From Onthophagus taurus (lineage: Eukaryota; Arthropoda; Insecta; Coleoptera; Scarabaeidae), in assembly GCF_036711975.1 (NCBI RefSeq), contig NC_091972.1, forward strand, positions 377,001 to 441,000: 64,000 nucleotides of DNA, given 5' to 3'. The notes under the pieces are model-generated. The model was not told the origin of the DNA, made no database searches, and saw nothing but the letters and a program-made list of their open reading frames with translations. Both the position numbers and the translations under genes were made by a program. This document shows positions 34,151 to 44,217 of this stretch, in pieces. Positions within the stretch are counted from its first letter, which is position 1. Every line of letters begins with the position of its first letter.

Positions 34151-36325
34151 TTAATAATAATAATAATAATAATAATAATCGCCTTTATTCTCCAATAAAA
34201 TAATACAAATAATACAATTAAACCATATGTTAATGTAATACAACTTATCAAAAAACTAAATACTTAATCATTGGAGAACCTCAAGGTGCAGTTCAGATGA
34301 GTGCCAATGACACTCCCTGTTCTTACACTGAACCTTGCAAATTAAGAAGATTAAAGAAAAAAAAAAGAAAGAAATTAAGATGAAGAATGAACAGAAACTA
34401 AAAGTAACAGTAAAAATAATGGCCTAAAACTATTACTAAACCTACTTAAGCCTAATTAATTCCGCAAGAAAAGGAAAAAAAAAAAGAAAAAAAAAAATTC
34501 CGTATTAATTCCATATCATTCACAACTCAATTCACAAGGACTCATTGCAAGGGAAGTCCACGCCATAAAGTAACTTAAATTATTGCTCATTGAAGAGCAA
34601 GAGGAAAACAGCACGTCTGAACGCCACTACACCCTTAGTTTTAATTTCTACCGGCAGGTTATTATATTTAAAGTAAATGTTATAGCTAAAAGATCTCTCA
34701 AACAAAGCTGTCCTATGGGCTGGAGGAGCTATCAAGTTTCTATTTCTAATGTTAATAGAGTGAATATCACCCCTAAACCTCACCTTCTTGAATAGATAAC
34801 ACGGTTCTCCTGTCCGCAATAACCGATGGAAGAGAATCAGGGAGCTCAGAATACAACGATTTTTCATGTTGAGCCAGTTCAAAACCACTAATTTATGTGA
34901 GATTCTATCAAATTTTCGAATGCCAAATATATACCTCATACAAGCGTTCTGAACCCCCTGAACCCTGCGCACACACACCGAATCCAAACAAGGACCATAG
35001 ACAGGCGAGCAATAATTGAACAAAGACAACACCATACTCTCACACAGCACAGTCTTAAGCTTCACACTGAAAATGGAGGCAAAAGGGTAAAGCAGCTTCA
35101 GATTACAAAAAGCAGCTCCAATTTTTTTCGAAATATGAGCGCGATACCTAAAACTGTTATCGATAATAAGTCCCAAATTCCTCGCTGACGAAGTAACCGG
35201 TATGCGCGATCCACCAATGGTTATATACAGCGATAGGGTCAACAATTCGACTTTTTTGCCGCTCCCAAAAAGTATCACTAAGCTTTTATCAGGATTCAAT
35301 TTCAAGGAGTGCATTCGAGCACAACAAAATAAACTTTCGAGATCATTATTGATCTTAACTAAAGCATCATCCAACTCTTCCAGTTCAAAACTTAAGTATA
35401 ACTGCGTATCGTCCGCATACATATGAATATTACAGAAATTTATAGATTTCGGTAAGAACGCGGTATAAATACAAAATAATAACGGCCCCAAAATAGAGCC
35501 CTGCGGCACACCCCTCTCCAGCAGCAAGGGTGCAGATATACAATTCGGTAATTTAACTGACTGTAGACGATTTTCTAAGTATGAACATATAAATTTCACA
35601 AACGAAACATCACAGCCAATATGGTGTAAAATAGATAATAAAATATCGTGATGGACCGTATCAAAAGCTTTACTAAAATCAAGAAGTACAAGTGCAGTAC
35701 ATTTATTGATATCTTTAGCACAGATTATATCATCAGTTATCTTCAACAAAGCAGTAGAACAGCTGCGGCCTGACACAAACCCAGATTGACAATCAGGAAG
35801 AATGTTATTTACATTAAGGTACTGCCTTAGCTGAAAATTAACGATTTTCTCCAGCACCTTGCTGATGGTCGGCAATATACTGATGGGACGCAGATCTTTG
35901 TACTCAGTTGGCGAATTTATTTTGGGTAAGGGGAGCACTAGCGCCGATTTCCAAGCATTAGGAAAGTAGTTTGCTCGAATGCACTCATTTACAATATGTG
36001 TGATGTGGCGCAGAAGCTGCGGAACAACCAACTTTAACATATTTATACTGATACCGTCCGCGCCAGAAGACTTACTCTTAATTTCCGTTAGTAATCGCAT
36101 GATCGTATCCTCATCCACACCAGTTAATCGAAAGGAAGGATTCAGGTTATTTGCAGAATTCTGATAGAAATCTATCATGTCTGAGGGATCATAAGTAGGC
36201 TGAGGAACATCATTCACAAAGGCCTGATTTATTAAATCAGCGTCTGCTAGATGAGCAGGAACCTCTTTGATCTTATTGGGAACAACATTGAGTCTTTTAA
36301 GCGTTTTCCATAGAGCACTTAAAAT
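34151..36325 (-). mobile_element. CR1-like LINE nested in the DDE transposon
   Basis: A minus-strand insertion with an (AAT)8-type tail at 34151-34178. Its 5' edge is about 36325, just before AAAATTAAAATTAAAATG; the flanking AATTAA-like words may be the target duplication, but the AT-rich context makes this uncertain. It has the same family signature and tail as the LINE at 26781-28678. Confidence 0.75.
34580..36217 (-). CDS. CR1/L2-type LINE reverse transcriptase, long open frame
   Basis: The open frame of about 545 residues begins beyond a likely endonuclease, which is missing. In order: SKSSGADGISINMLKLVVP (about residue 47), YKDLRPISILPTISKVLEK, PDCQSGFVSGRSCSTALLK, ALVLLDFSKAFDTVHHD (catalytic D), ERGVPQGSILGPLLF, IHMYADDTQLYLS (YADD), LNPDKSLVILFGSG and NLGLIIDNSFRYRAH, then a thumb/C-terminal region with NACMRYIFGIRKFDRISH and FRGDIHSINIRNRNLIAPPA. 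It is intact through the RT, unlike its sibling at 27208-28678. The first residue given by the frame is not a proven start. Confidence 0.9.
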   Translation of the reverse strand: MNDVPQPTYDPSDMIDFYQNSANNLNPSFRLTGVDEDTIMRLLTEIKSKSSGADGISINMLKLVVPQLLRHITHIVNECIRANYFPNAWKSALVLPLPKINSPTEYKDLRPISILPTISKVLEKIVNFQLRQYLNVNNILPDCQSGFVSGRSCSTALLKITDDIICAKDINKCTALVLLDFSKAFDTVHHDILLSILHHIGCDVSFVKFICSYLENRLQSVKLPNCISAPLLLERGVPQGSILGPLLFCIYTAFLPKSINFCNIHMYADDTQLYLSFELEELDDALVKINNDLESLFCCARMHSLKLNPDKSLVILFGSGKKVELLTLSLYITIGGSRIPVTSSARNLGLIIDNSFRYRAHISKKIGAAFCNLKLLYPFASIFSVKLKTVLCESMVLSLFNYCSPVYGPCLDSVCVRRVQGVQNACMRYIFGIRKFDRISHKLVVLNWLNMKNRCILSSLILFHRLLRTGEPCYLFKKVRFRGDIHSINIRNRNLIAPPAHRTALFERSFSYNIYFKYNNLPVEIKTKGVVAFRRAVFLLLFNEQ

Positions 36326-36399
36326 TAAAATTAAAATGTTGATTTTCTCAAAAAGTTAGTTGTGTGGCATGTACCGTTGTTGCTCTAACGTCTTCAATT

Positions 36400-37700
36400 A
36401 TTTAATTGGATAACAACGAACAAAAATACATTTTTTTTGTTAAATTAAAGAACATGAATCTCAGGAACAAAAAAAAAATAAAACGCAAGTTCATGGAGAT
36501 ATCTATAACTAAATTTTTAAATTTACGAACTAAATATAAAATAGAGCATAAAGAAATCTGTGCAAGAAAGAGGTAACTCCTTTATAAGAATGTTGAAATT
36601 GACAAAGCTTATACGCGTTAATTTATAAGGGTCTTTTAAGATTGATTTTTTTTTATTTTAATCGTGAGGGTTATAAAAATTAAAGAGTTCGATAAAAGGA
36701 AATTATGTTCACTTAACTTGTTTCCGGAGGTGTGACATGTCAGTTAAAAATGGTTGGTTGACCTTGGTCTTGCGGGATGGATATTCTTCGGTGTTAGAAG
36801 TTTAGGATTCTCGGGAAATTTAGTTCTCGGGTCCTTCGGGAACAGGATGGAACATTGGACTCGATCTCAGGTATGGTTTCGATTTCTTCGAAGATAATTT
36901 AGAAACACTTGTTTACTTTTACTAGATAAAAGTAAATTGAGTTGTCAAAAAAAAATTCTAAGTTCAAACTTAGGTTAGCAATTTTTAGGTTAAATTGACG
37001 TAGATTCGACAACGCTTCGCTCTAACCAAAATTGAACTCTCTCGGTGTTAAATTTGCGCGGCCTTATATACCCTTTTTGGACAAAGGCTTCTTGGATATC
37101 CGAATTTGATCGCCTCAGTTTGAATCTGGGCTCTCTGATTGGTTGATAAAATGGCGGGAATTATAAATTACACAGGTTAGCCAAAATGATTAAATTTTTT
37201 AAAGAAAATAACTATCAACTTTGAAAATATTCGAAATTATTAATAAACTTTAAATTTGATTAAGATTTTGTAATTTTGTAGCTAATTTTTCGTTCTTTTA
37301 GATAATCGCGCTTTCGGGTGTCAAATTCCTTCGAGAAATTCGTAATTTGATGTTAAAGTTTGGAAAGAAAAAAAATGGAATTTAAATATATAAAATGATT
37401 CAGAAATGGATGAAATTGCGGCCTAAGGGCTAAATCGACACGATCTATCGATCTCGCATGGTTTTAGAATCGAAAATCGTCTGAAGAGTCGCCAAAATCA
37501 GTACCTGTCAAAATGTAAATGTCAAGGTCAAAATTTGAAGGTCATAGACTTCAATGAATTACCTTTTTCTTGCACATCGTCCTAATTTTTCTTAAAACTA
37601 AACGAAAATCATAACAAAACTAATTACTTATAGTCTAATCCAATATAGTAAATTTCTTAAATTTAATTAGTCTTTTTTCTGTTTCTTCGGAAACAGGGAT
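36400..37700. other. Intergenic; promoter-like or LTR-like block at about 36720-37170
   Basis: On the minus strand a GGGTATATAAGGCCGCGC word (37053-37070) is followed by CGAGAGAGTTCAATTTTGG, and the block then runs on with G+C above its surroundings to about 36720. It could be a solo LTR or an unannotated promoter. I found no TG...CA boundary pair or target duplication, so I do not call it. The rest of the stretch has no feature I can support. Confidence 0.3.
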
Positions 37701-37709
37701 TTTATTACA

Positions 37710-38260
37710 ATATCTTCACGCTATAATTGCGGTTTCTTCACAGTATAATTAGGGTTCAAAAGAAAACCGACTTTCCTTCACGCTATAATTGGGGTTTAAA
37801 AGAAAACCGACATTCCTTTACGCTATAATTGGGATTCAAAACAAAACTAACCTATCCTAACATTCCTTCACGCTATAATTGGAGTTTCTTCACGCTATAA
37901 TTGGGGTTTAAAAGAAAACCGACATTCCTTCACGCTATAATTAGGATTTCAAAACAAAACTAACCTATCCTAACATTCCTTCACGCTATAATTGGAGTTT
38001 CTTCACGCTATAATTTGGGTTTAAAAGAAAACCGACATTCCTTCACGCTGTAATTGGGGTTCAAAAGAAAACCGACATTCCTTCACGCTGTAATTAGGGT
38101 TTCAAAACAAAACTGACCTATCCTAACATTCCTTCACGCTTTAATTGGAGTTTCAGAAGAAAACTACCTGTCTTAACATTCCTTCACGCTATAATTAGGA
38201 TTTGAATGCAAAACTGACCTATCCTAACATTCCTTCACGCTCTAATTGGGGTACAAAAGA
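37710..38260. repeat. Minisatellite array of CTTCACGCTATAATTGGGGTT, array 1
   Basis: About fifteen degenerate units of TTCACGCTATAATTGGGGTT, often followed by AAAAGAAAACCGACATTCC or CAAAACTAACCTATCCTAAC, spaced irregularly at ~25-75 bp. A second array lies at 39890-40340; both are followed by the same ~200-bp unique end. Confidence 0.85.
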
Positions 38261-38269
38261 TAACCGACC

Positions 38270-38485
38270 TAACCTAATATTGCCCAATATTTTTATCTGA
38301 GTTGAATGACATTTGTAAACAAAACTAACCTAGCTCAACTTTTCTTTTCTGGAAGTCATTGCTCATTTTTTTAAATCTTACCATGTACAATACATTCTTT
38401 GATATCATGACATGCAGCTACTTTTTTTATATCTCTTTTAGTTTCGAAGATAGCCCATGTGGTCAACGAATTTGGGACTCCCTGT
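38270..38485. mobile_element. End segment of a repeat element linked to the minisatellite
   Basis: The block from GAATGACATTTGTAAACAAA to TTTGGGACTCCCTGTAC is shared with 40365-40560 (TTTAGGACACCTGTA) and, inverted, with 30440-30560. Together with the array it makes a composite repeat element whose other boundary I cannot place. Confidence 0.5.
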
Positions 38486-38815
38486 ACAATATAATTACAC
38501 TTGCTGGTTTTACGATATTTTCAATTTTGGCTTCTAGGGGAAAAACAAAAGACGATAGCGCTTTGAGGTTTTCGACATTGGAATTTATTTAAAAAAAGAG
38601 ATCGAGACATGTAAGCTACTTTTTTTCTAACTCTAAATAGTTTCCGAGATAGCCTATTCGAACATCGAATTTGAACCACCCTGTACACTACACAAAAATT
38701 TTTTAATTGTAAGAAGTATTTATTGTTAATTTATTGTAATTACTGCTTTAAATAAAATCGTATTAATTATTTTTAATTTTTTATTATATAAAGTATTCAA
38801 ATAAAAATTTTAATT

Positions 38816-39139
38816 CTAATTTCTACAAACGCATACTCCATTATTACAATATCCACCCTTTCTGCCCAATGAAAGACAATGAGCCGCACAAGCAGAATGG
38901 TTAAGAGCAACTCCTCCAGCCTCAAAACTTAAAAGATCACATGTTACCCTCTTTTGCCTGACAATTTCACCTATAACCACAGAAAGAATTATCGTCATAA
39001 ATAAAATTTATAAACATTACAATAACTTTAGAGATAAAAAAAAAATACCTTGTTGTTCCTCCGGTTCTGGAAGTGGGTTGGTCAAAACCATGTTTAAACA
39101 TAAAGCAACGATTAAAGCAATAGCTAAATATTTTGCCAT
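38816..39139 (-). CDS. Defensin (beetle type), two exons
   Basis: Exon 1 (39049-39139, 91 nt) starts [13 protein letters not shown] and encodes a ~20-residue signal peptide plus an acidic propeptide (EPEEQQG). The GTATTT...TATAG intron is 78 nt; exon 2 is 38816-38970 (155 nt). The 81-residue precursor has RQKR at 35-38. The mature 43-residue peptide has six cysteines, C-x16-C-x3-C-x9-C-x4-C-x-C, with [22 protein letters not shown] and CVC, the classical coleopteran defensin sequence. By family it permeabilises Gram-positive bacteria and is secreted into haemolymph. The 5' side keeps TATA and paired kappaB sites, so it is probably immune-inducible. Its tandem duplicate is at 42331-42634. Confidence 0.95.
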
Positions 39140-39232
39140 GATTATCAAGAGAATGTAGATTTGAGACTACTCGTTTGGTGTTGCTTACAGGAGGAGATGG
39201 TGTTGTATGGCAAAACAAGAAATTGTTTGGTG

Positions 39233-39340
39233 TATTTATACGAAAAGAATGACCGCCAAACTTCTTGTAAGTATACGTGATAATGAACAGCAAAAAATTA
39301 TTTTGGCTGGGATTCACATTGAAACTGGGAAGTCCTATCT
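39233..39340 (-). promoter_or_regulatory. Defensin promoter: TATA plus paired kappaB-like sites and GATA
   Basis: TATAAATA (39233-39240, minus) lies 94 bp upstream of the ATG. GGGATTCAC (39309-39317) and GGGAAGTCCT (39327-39336) start 18 bp apart; CTTATC (a GATA-factor word) follows at once. The pair with identical 18-bp spacing is also found upstream of the defensin at 43.8 kb. Confidence 0.65.
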
Positions 39341-39889
39341 TATCAAAACGGATTTACCAGAGAACCGATTTTGGCAATTTTTTATTGTGTGTACACAGCT
39401 AATAATAACTGCCTTGTTTGTATGTTTACACCACTAATTGGATAATTAAACTCCGCTAGATGGCAGTACACATTAGTGTAGCTTCGTTAACAAATTGAGT
39501 TTTATTAATCAAATTAATTATTAAAATAATCGATACAATTTCATTAATGAATATACAATATGAATATGTTAAAATTAAGCTCTAAATTAGATTTTTATTA
39601 AATTAGATTAAACTATTTCTTTTTTTTTTTTAAACTATAAACATTAAAAAATTATTCCAATTTTATTTTGAATCGATTTATATCTTGAATCAAAGTTAAA
39701 ATGATCTATTTTATGATTGGATTATAAAATATAAAGCTACATAAGAAAAATTCTTGAAAAAAAAGCTGTAAATTTAGGTTGTGTTGGAACATATCAAGAA
39801 ATACAAAGATTGTAACTAAAATTTAATAAAAAGATCCTGTCTCTATTTATGGGAGTTAAACAATGTTTTATATCTTAAATTAAAGAAAA

Positions 39890-40340
39890 CCGACTTTCCT
39901 TCACGCTATAATTGGGATTCAAAAGAAAACCGACAATACTGACCTATCCTAACATATCTTCATGCTATAATTGCGGTTTCTTCACGGTATAATTAGGGTT
40001 CAAAAGAAAACCGACATTCCTTCACGCTATAATTGGGGTTCAAAAGAAAACCGACATTCCTTCATGCTATAATTAGGGTTTGAAAACAAAACTAACCTAT
40101 CCTAACACTCCTTCACGCTTTAACTTGGGTTTCTTCACGCTTTAATTGGGATTTCTTCATGCTATAATTGGGATACAAAAGAAAACCGGCAGTCCTTCAC
40201 GCTATAATTGGGGTTCAAAAGAAAATCGACATTCCTTCACGCTATAATTATGGTTTCAAAACAAAACTGACCTATCCCAACATTCCTTCACGCTTTAATT
40301 GGGGTTTCTTCACGCTGTAATTGTGGTTCAAAAGAAAACT
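39890..40340. repeat. Minisatellite array of CTTCACGCTATAATTGGGGTT, array 2
   Basis: The unit is the same as in array 1 (37710-38260), about ten copies. It begins directly where the downstream flank of the defensin duplication is cut off (39882), so the array marks a rearrangement joint. The shared end segment follows at 40365-40560. Confidence 0.85.
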
Positions 40341-40627
40341 GACCTATCCTAACATTGCTCAATATTTTTGTCAGAGTTGATTGAGATTTGTAAACATAAC
40401 TAAAACAGCTCAACTTTTCTTTTCTGGAAGTCATTGCCCATTTTTTTTAAATCTTACCACGTTAAAACACATTTTTTGATATCATGACATTGTCAGCTAC
40501 TTTTATATCTCTTCTAGTTTCGAAGATAGCATATGCGGAAAACAAATTTAGGACACCTGTAGATTATACAAGATTTTTTTAATTCTAAGAAGTATTTATT
40601 GTTAATTTATTATAATTACTGCTTTAA

Positions 40628-42262
40628 CCCTTTGTGTCCCAAGAAGTCAAACATTTTGAAACTTTGTGACAGAATCAGACAGAATTAAAACGCTATCAAA
40701 ATACACTCAGTAATCCCCGTATTTTCGCATAGTCTAAGTGTCAAAAAAGATGCTATTTCAAAAATTCCTGGAAACCGTGTTTATTGAAATTAAGAAATAA
40801 AACTTATTTTAAATTGAAACTTGAAGCTTTCTGTTTAAATCGATGTATAACAATCGATGGGTTGAATTAAAAAAATATTGAGAAAAAGAATATTGAGTTA
40901 AAACTAACATTTTCATATAACCTAAAAGTGTCAAAAAAGATGCTAATTTAAAAATTCCTGGAAGCCGTATTTATTGAAATTAAAGAATGAGACTTATTCT
41001 AAATTAAAGCTCAAAGCTTTCTTTTTAAAATGATGTATAATAATTGTTAGGTTAGATTGGAAAAATATTGACAAAAAACATGTTGAAACAAAACTTACAT
41101 TTTCGTATAACCTAAGAGTGCCAAAAAAGATGCTAATTTAAAAATTCCTGGAAGCCGTATTTATTGAAATTAAGGAATGAGACTTATTCTATATTAAAGC
41201 TCAAAGCTTTCTCTTTAAAATTATGTATAATAATTGTTAGGTTGGATTGGAAAAATATTAAAAAAAACATGTTGAAACAAAACTAACATTTTCGTATAAC
41301 CTAAAAGTGCCAAAAAAGATGCTAATTTAAAAATTCCTGGAAGCCGTATTTATTGAAATTAAGGAATGAAACTTATTTTAAATTAAAGCTCAAAGCTTTC
41401 TCTTGAAAATGATGTATAATAATTGTTGGGTTGGATTGGAAAAATATAGAGAAAAAAATGTTGAAACAAAACTTACATTTTCGAATAACCTAAAAATGTT
41501 AAAAAGATGCTAATTTAAAAATTCCTGTAAGCCGTATTTATTGAAATTAAGGAATGAAACTTATTTTAAATTAAAGCTCAAAGCTTTCTCTTTAAAGCGA
41601 TGTATAATAATTGTTGGGTTGGATTGGAAAAATATAGAGAAAAAAAAAGTTGAAATAAAACTTATATTTTCGTATAACCTAAGAGTGTCAAAAAAGATGC
41701 TATTTTAAAAATTCCTGGAAGCCGTATTTATTGAAGTTAAGGAATGAAACTTATTTTAAATTAAAGCTCAAAGTTTTCTCTTTAACATGATGTATAATAA
41801 TTGTTGGGTTGGATTGGAAAAATATTAAGAAAAAAAAAGTTGAAACAACACTTACATTTAAATGAGTCAAAAAAGATGCTAATTTAAAAATTCTTAGAAA
41901 CCATGTTTATAGAAATTAAGGAATGAGACTTATTTTCAATTTAAGCTCAATGTTTTCTTTTTAAAATGATCTGTAATAATCACACCTAATAATCATTTAT
42001 CAAAGAAATATCTTCTTGAACAACAAAATTCAACAGCACCACTTTTCACTAAACTTCTAACCTCACATCTGGATGAATAAGTTTAAAGTGTACCTAAAAA
42101 TCCTACAGTGCGGATTGCGACGTTTTTTATACAGATTATTTCTTGTATACACTTGTATAGTAGAAAGTACAGACAGCTCTAAAAGCACCGAATAGATAAC
42201 TACAGTTTAAAATGAGTGTTTAAAATTACCGGTACTTTAAAGTACCGTCAAGACAAAAAGGG
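40628..42262. mobile_element. piggyBac-like non-autonomous transposon
   Basis: The element is bounded by TTAA on both sides (40624-40627, 42263-42266), with tips CCCTTTGTGTC and GACAAAAAGGG, as in piggyBac-type elements. The paralogous sequence at about 38749-38762 reads GCTTTAAATAAAATCG without any insert and so preserves the empty TTAA site. No transposase frame; most of the 1635 bp is a seven-unit 189-bp tandem repeat. Confidence 0.9.
40735..42000. repeat. 189-bp tandem repeat, about seven units
   Basis: The phrase CAAAAAAGATGCTA recurs near 40742, 40931, 41121, 41310, 41500, 41689 and 41867. Units are AT-rich and share AATTCCTGGAAGCCGTATTT and AATTGTTGGGTTGGATTGGA. No coding potential. 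The array fills the piggyBac-like element. Confidence 0.9.
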
Positions 42263-42330
42263 TTAAATAAAATCGTATTTAGTATTTGTAATTTTCTATT
42301 GTACAAAATATTCAAATACAAATTTTAATT

Positions 42331-42634
42331 CTAAGCTCTGCAAACGCATACTCCATTATTACAATATCCACCCGTTTTGCCAAATAAAAGACAATGAGCC
42401 GCACAAACAGAATGCTGAAAAGCAACTCCTCCAGCCTCAAAACTTGAAAGATTACATATTACCCTCTTTTGCCTGACAATTTCACCTATAACCACAAAAG
42501 ATCTTATAAACATTACAATAATTTTAGAGATAAAAATAATTACCTGGTTGTCCCTCCGGTTCTGGAACTGTGTTGCTCAAAACCATGTTTAAACATAAAG
42601 CAGCAATGAAAGCAATAGCTAAATATTTTGCCAT
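42331..42634 (-). CDS. Defensin duplicate with lost upstream elements, two exons
   Basis: Exon 1 is 42544-42634 and exon 2 is 42331-42485; lengths (91 and 155 nt) and splice positions are identical to the 38.8-kb gene. The 81-residue precursor has the signal start [13 protein letters not shown] and RQKR at 35-38. The mature peptide keeps the C-x16-C-x3-C-x9-C-x4-C-x-C spacing but has replacements at otherwise constant sites (ICNLSS for TCDLLS, FGKTGG for LGRKGG, terminal A). About 117 bp present upstream of the sister gene, including TATA and both kappaB sites, are missing. So the frame is intact but normal induction is doubtful; it may be on its way to a pseudogene. Confidence 0.88.
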
Positions 42635-43189
42635 GATTATCAAGGGAATGTAGATTTGAGACTACTCGTTTGGTGTTGCTTAGAGGACGAGATGGTGTTA
42701 TGTGGCAAAACATACTATCTTATCATAATATGTGACCTTCCCGGCATTGTACATTTTGGAATGTGTAATATATGTAAGGTGGAATCTCGACGACTTTGTT
42801 ACTCATGACACTTTACGTGAATGAAAAAAGTCAGTGCCATTTTAAATTTCTTGGAGTAAAATTCTATAACAAAATACCGAACGACATTGCTCGATTTCAT
42901 GATTGAATTATAAAATGTAAAGCTACATAAGAAAAATTCTTGAAAAAAAGTTGTAAATATAGATTATGTTGAAACATATCAAAAAATACAAAAATTTCAA
43001 AATCATATTCTGTTTGTATTTATGGGAGTTAAACGGTGCTTTATATCTTAAATTAAAGCTAAAAGACTCTATTTTGTGATGAACTACAAAAATTATGGGG
43101 TTTGACAACAAGAATTACAAGAAAAATGATTCTAAACAAAAAAACATTTTATTTAAACATGTAACAAATAACTTATTTCTGTTTAATTA

Positions 43190-43417
43190 TTTTTATGTCC
43201 TTGCATAGGGTAGCGAATATTGTCATTAGAAAGTAGATGTGGAAAACAACCTCGTTTTTGTCTAATTAAAACTACCTCAAAGTGCAAAATTGGTATATAA
43301 ATTTAAATATTAAGAGTAATTATAACCTTTTTGAGTGTTATGATCTTGTATTGGAGAAGATAAAGGTATTGCTAAATTCATGGATACTATTAAGATGAAA
43401 ATCTTAGATTTCTCTAT
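43190..43417 (-). pseudogene. Dead copy of the 45.3-kb defensin
   Basis: Compared with 45305-45593, exon 1 (43327-43417) has ATA instead of the start ATG. Exon 2 (about 43190-43272) keeps VLIRQKR and CFPHLLSNDN, but then a deletion of ~60 bp removes the last four cysteines and reading runs to a new stop. The donor is still GT (GTTATA). Flanking DNA on the 3' side is also shared with the 45.3-kb gene, so this is one end of a duplicated segment. Confidence 0.88.
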
Positions 43418-43810
43418 TTTATAAATAGCAGTTTGATATCAAGGGATACCTGAGGTGGATTTTTATTGCAGATTCTATGTTATGTTTATGTTTTAATTCA
43501 AAAGAAATTGCCGCAAATACAAACGTTTGGGAATCACTGAAATTACAAAAAGATACAAAAAATCGTATAAAATATTGCATACCTCGCAATAATAACAATG
43601 TTCGATCATAAACTTTGGTTTTACAATCTTTTAAAAGGCATTTAACATTGTATTCGTATAATGCTTGGAATACATGTTTGGAATTAATACACTGGAATAA
43701 ACAATTATTTATGATTTAACTTCTCATTTTAAAGGTTGTAATAAAACTGTCAAATTTAATTTGGTTAAATTCTTTATTGTGTTAAAATTGAATCAAACGC
43801 AATCTTATTT

Positions 43811-44135
43811 TTAATTTCTACAAACGCAAACTCCATTAGAACAAGATCCACCTTTCTTACGTAAAACAAGACAATGAGCAGCACAAGCAGAATGATTAAT
43901 TGCGATTCCTTTAGCTTCAATACTTAAAAGATCACATGTTACCCTTTTCTGTCTGATAATTCCTTCTGTAAATACAAAGAAACAAACATATTAAATCTAT
44001 CTTAAAAATAATGCTAATTGTAGTAATTAAAAAAGAATTATCACCTTCTTGATCTTCAGGTTCTGGAATTGGGTTAGTCAAAACCATGTTTAAGCACAAA
44101 GCAACGATTAATGCGATAGCCAAATATTTTGCCAT
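43811..44135 (-). CDS. Defensin (beetle type), two exons
   Basis: Exon 1 (44045-44135, 91 nt) and exon 2 (43811-43965, 155 nt) have the cluster's standard lengths. The precursor of 81 residues starts [15 protein letters not shown], has a propeptide [11 protein letters not shown] and RQKR at 35-38, and the mature part reads [12 protein letters not shown]...CAAHC...KKGGSC...CVCRN with the C-x16-C-x3-C-x9-C-x4-C-x-C pattern. It forms a divergent pair with the six-cysteine gene at 44692, sharing a 556-bp intergenic region with TATA boxes on both sides and kappaB sites between. Role by family: secreted antibacterial peptide. Confidence 0.95.
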
Positions 44136-44217
44136 TTTTTTAAATGTAGTGTTGAGACTTCCTTTGTAGGTAGAACAGGATTAGATGTTGATCTGACAAG
44201 AAGAGATCCGCGTGGAG

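Larger units (their letters stand above)
30748..36395 (+). mobile_element. DDE transposon of possible Sola/DUF7869 type, with nested MITE and LINE
   Basis: The left end GAAGACCTTACGGCAACAAC, continuing GGTACAAGCCACA (30748-30780), returns inverted at 36363-36395 (TGTGGCATGTACCGTTGTTG then CTCTAACGTCTTC), about 33 bp with few mismatches. AATT flanks both ends (30744-30747, 36396-36399) and can be read as a 4-bp target duplication; because AATT is its own reverse complement, the TIR edge is uncertain by a few bases. Inside are the coding region at 30974-33734, a MITE in its intron and a LINE at 34151-36325 between the gene and the right TIR. Sola elements are known for 4-bp duplications, but the assignment is an inference. 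Confidence 0.7.

Noticed and set aside
36720-37170. Solo LTR
   Set aside because: TATA-like word and GC-rich body are suggestive, but no TG/CA ends or target duplication could be found; left as unassigned.
40735-42000. CRISPR-like regular array
   Set aside because: Whole 189-bp units repeat without distinct spacers, within an insect transposon; a satellite.
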